NCBI GenBank assembly: GCA_030830565.1
Contig: JAURMR010000041.1
Span: forward strand, 1 to 64,000
Length of the DNA stretch: 64,000 bases
Reading direction: 5' to 3'
DNA from: Acidimicrobiales bacterium
GTDB lineage: Bacteria > Actinomycetota > Acidimicrobiia > Acidimicrobiales > Acidimicrobilacustridaceae
Below the pieces are notes generated by a model. The model worked only from the letters and a program-made list of their open reading frames with translations. It was not told the DNA's origin and searched no databases. A program made the position numbers and the translations under genes. Of this stretch, positions 61,770 to 64,000 are shown piece by piece; position 1 is the stretch's first letter; each line of letters opens with the position of its first letter.

Positions 61770-61994
61770 ATGAGTGATGCGATCGAATGGATGAGCACAG
61801 CAGACGCAGCGGAGTACCTCGGTGTCCAGTCGCGCACGCTTTATCGATTCATTGACGAGGGTCGGCTGCCGGCGTATCGATTTGGGCGTGTGATCCGATT
61901 GAAGCGCGGCGATGTTGACGATTTCGTTCAATCATGCCGGATCGAACCGGGAACGCTTATTGAGAGCTCGTCGATTGCATCGACGACGGCGTAG
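61770..61994 (+). CDS. Excisionase/BldC-family helix-turn-helix DNA-binding protein
   Basis: EWMSTADAAEYLGVQSRTLYRFIDEGRLPAYRFGRVIRLKRGDVDDFVQ. Confidence 0.85.
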   Translation: MSDAIEWMSTADAAEYLGVQSRTLYRFIDEGRLPAYRFGRVIRLKRGDVDDFVQSCRIEPGTLIESSSIASTTA

Positions 61995-62482
61995 AAAACC
62001 CCTCCGTCGTGAGTGTCGAGAATGAGGATTGATCGACTCAAACTCCGAACGGTCCCAAAAACGAATTGGTTGTTGCGCGAAAGCGACAGGTCATCTCCAT
62101 CGTCAACATGCGATGCAATAAGCGTTGGCCACGAGGTTGATTCATGGGGCGATCCGTCGCCATCAAGCCGCAGTCGTGTTGCGCAGCGCACCGAAGCAAT
62201 TGCTGAAAGGCGGATGAGTGAACGACTGGTGTTGCCTGTGAGAAGCATGATGCCCCCGGTGCCGGCGATGATGATCCTGCCTCGACGTTCGGTGCCGCTT
62301 GTCGTCACGAGAGACACAAATGCATTGCATTCGGCGAGGTTCACGAGTAGCCCAACGAGCGAGGCGTCTTCTGCTCGGTGTCGGTGGAGCGACCCGAAAC
62401 TTGCTCGGGATCTGGCGGAATCGGCGCTTCGAGCCGAGTGCAAGAGTTGATGGAGGGCGGGATCGGAGATGGCGTCCATCAT
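61928..62482 (-). CDS. Hypothetical protein
   Basis: Long ORF filling the gap before phoH; overlaps the end of the BldC-like gene by 67 nt convergently. Confidence 0.5.
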   Translation of the reverse strand: MMDAISDPALHQLLHSARSADSARSRASFGSLHRHRAEDASLVGLLVNLAECNAFVSLVTTSGTERRGRIIIAGTGGIMLLTGNTSRSLIRLSAIASVRCATRLRLDGDGSPHESTSWPTLIASHVDDGDDLSLSRNNQFVFGTVRSLSRSILILDTHDGGVFYAVVDAIDELSISVPGSIRHD

Positions 62483-62547
62483 CAGATCATCGGGCTTCAG
62501 CCTCCGTGGGGGATGAGCCCTCTGGCCCTTCTAGGATTACGAGCCAG

Positions 62548-63495
62548 ATGCCCAGCACAACAGTGAACGTCCATGTCCCCGGCAACCACCTCATGACCGG
62601 CCTTCTTGGCCAGCGTGATGAGTTGCTTTTGCTCATCGAAGACGCCTTTCCCGAAGCCGACGTTCATGTGCGCGGCAACGAGATCACAGTCTCGGGAGAT
62701 CAGGCCGGCACTGTTGGCAAGTTGTTTGAGGAACTTGTGGTTCTTCTTCAGCAAGGGCAGGTGCTCGAGCCTGTCTCGGTTCGCCGCAGCATTGAAATGG
62801 TGAAAGCCGACGAACGTCCGAGCGAGGTTCTGACGACCGATGTGTTGCGAAGTGCTCGCGGTCGTATGGTTCGACCGAAGACGAGCGGACAGAAGCGCTA
62901 TATCGATGCCATCCGCAAGAACATCGTCACCTTCGGTGTTGGTCCTGCCGGTACCGGCAAGAGTTGGCTCGCCGTTGCCATGGCCGTGCAAGCACTGCAG
63001 GCCAAAGAGGTTGACCGCATCATCCTCACTCGTCCCGCGGTTGAAGCCGGCGAGCGACTCGGCTTTCTGCCTGGCGATCTCATGGCCAAGGTCGACCCGT
63101 ACCTTCGTCCGCTTTATGACGCTCTCTACGACATGCTTGATGCCGAAGGCGCGCAGCGCATGTTGGAGCGCGGAACTGTCGAAGTCGCACCGCTTGCCTT
63201 TATGCGCGGTCGAACGCTGAACGGCTCATTCATCATTCTTGATGAAGCCCAAAACACGACGCCGGAACAAATGAAAATGTTCCTCACTCGCATCGGTTTC
63301 GGTTCGAAGGTTGTGATTACGGGCGACACTACGCAGATCGATGTGCAAGGTGGTCGTAGCGGTCTTCTTGATCTTGAACCGGTGCTTTCGGGAATCGAAG
63401 GCCTTGAGTGGGTAAAGCTTTCGGCGGGGGATGTTGTGCGGCACCGCATTGTTCAGGACATCGTGAGTGCGTACGAAAACGCGCCCAAGTCGTGA
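62548..63495 (+). CDS. phoH: PhoH family ATPase
   Basis: TFGVGPAGTGKSWLAVAMAVQAL Walker A; RGRTLNGSFIILDEAQNTTPEQMKMFLTRIGFGSKVVITGD. Confidence 0.93.
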   Translation: MPSTTVNVHVPGNHLMTGLLGQRDELLLLIEDAFPEADVHVRGNEITVSGDQAGTVGKLFEELVVLLQQGQVLEPVSVRRSIEMVKADERPSEVLTTDVLRSARGRMVRPKTSGQKRYIDAIRKNIVTFGVGPAGTGKSWLAVAMAVQALQAKEVDRIILTRPAVEAGERLGFLPGDLMAKVDPYLRPLYDALYDMLDAEGAQRMLERGTVEVAPLAFMRGRTLNGSFIILDEAQNTTPEQMKMFLTRIGFGSKVVITGDTTQIDVQGGRSGLLDLEPVLSGIEGLEWVKLSAGDVVRHRIVQDIVSAYENAPKS

Positions 63496-64000
63496 ACGAA
63501 CCTCCTCGTCGACGCCGATTGAAGCGACGCGGTCCCGCCGATGGCGTTGTCACTGTGTTCGTCTCAGACGAACAAAATGCATTGCCGATTGTTATTGAGA
63601 AGTGGCAACAACTCGCTCTCTCTGTGCTTGCCGATGAAGGCGTTGAGGGCGAAGCCGAACTTTCGGTGATGTTCGTCGATGAGGAAACAATCGGCGATCT
63701 CAACAAACGGTTCATGGAAACTGACGGCCCAACCGATGTGCTGTCGTTCCCAATCGATGGCGATCCCAATGAGCCGGGACGATGGCCCGATGCAGGTGGC
63801 CCGGGCCCTGATCGCATCGAAAACGATCCCGAGGATCTTCCACTCTTGCTCGGAGATGTCGTCATCTGCCCGTTGGTCGCCGAGCGAAACGCGCCCACGC
63901 ACGCGGGTTCTTTCGATGACGAAATAGCGCTCCTTGTTGTGCATGGCATCTTGCATCTACTTGGCATGGATCACGCAGAAGAAGCGGAGCGAACTGCGAT
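63492..64000 (+). CDS. ybeY: Endoribonuclease YbeY, 3' truncated by window edge; not in ORF track
   Basis: GTG overlapping phoH stop; read by eye: ..LLGDVVICPLVAERNAPTHAGSFDDEIALLVVHGILHLLGMDHAEEAERTA (HGILHLLGMDH motif). Confidence 0.9.
   Translation, partial: MNEPPRRRRLKRRGPADGVVTVFVSDEQNALPIVIEKWQQLALSVLADEGVEGEAELSVMFVDEETIGDLNKRFMETDGPTDVLSFPIDGDPNEPGRWPDAGGPGPDRIENDPEDLPLLLGDVVICPLVAERNAPTHAGSFDDEIALLVVHGILHLLGMDHAEEAERTA

Overview
High-GC actinobacterial chromosomal window, probably class Acidimicrobiia (inferred from gene content and protein style, not from a search). About 0-36 kb is core metabolism: gatCAB, ilvBNC, metY, serC, aspC, serA, leuA, leuCD with a divergent IclR-type regulator, ppx, greA, leuB-ilvE-cimA, an L,D-transpeptidase, gltX and one tRNA-Gln(CTG). 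About 37-53 kb is an accessory, catabolic-looking cluster: several SDRs, a short OYE-type reductase, a TauD/TfdA dioxygenase, an LLM oxidoreductase, a DegT-fold protein with His at the usual catalytic-Lys position, MarR+MFS and a P450. About 54.9-61.6 kb is a compact tad/flp pilus operon on the minus strand. The window ends in phoH and a truncated ybeY. The most interesting signal is three short ORFs missing from the ORF track as separate genes: MSTTVLTSLVVLR* before ilvB, MRSFALELLLR* before leuA and MSTPSPRRSRSIVIIR* before leuB-ilvE-cimA. Each ends in branched-chain codons + Arg + TAG. Each is followed by a hairpin beginning at the G of the stop codon and then a terminator-like hairpin. This looks like a family of ribosome-mediated attenuators whose codons match each operon's product. 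Other leads are a possible structured leader or operator before metY, an IclR-type palindrome at leuCD, and inverted repeats between the tad operon and a BldC/excisionase-like gene. No CRISPR array, rRNA, transposase or prophage was recognised. All calls were made by eye, without database searches.
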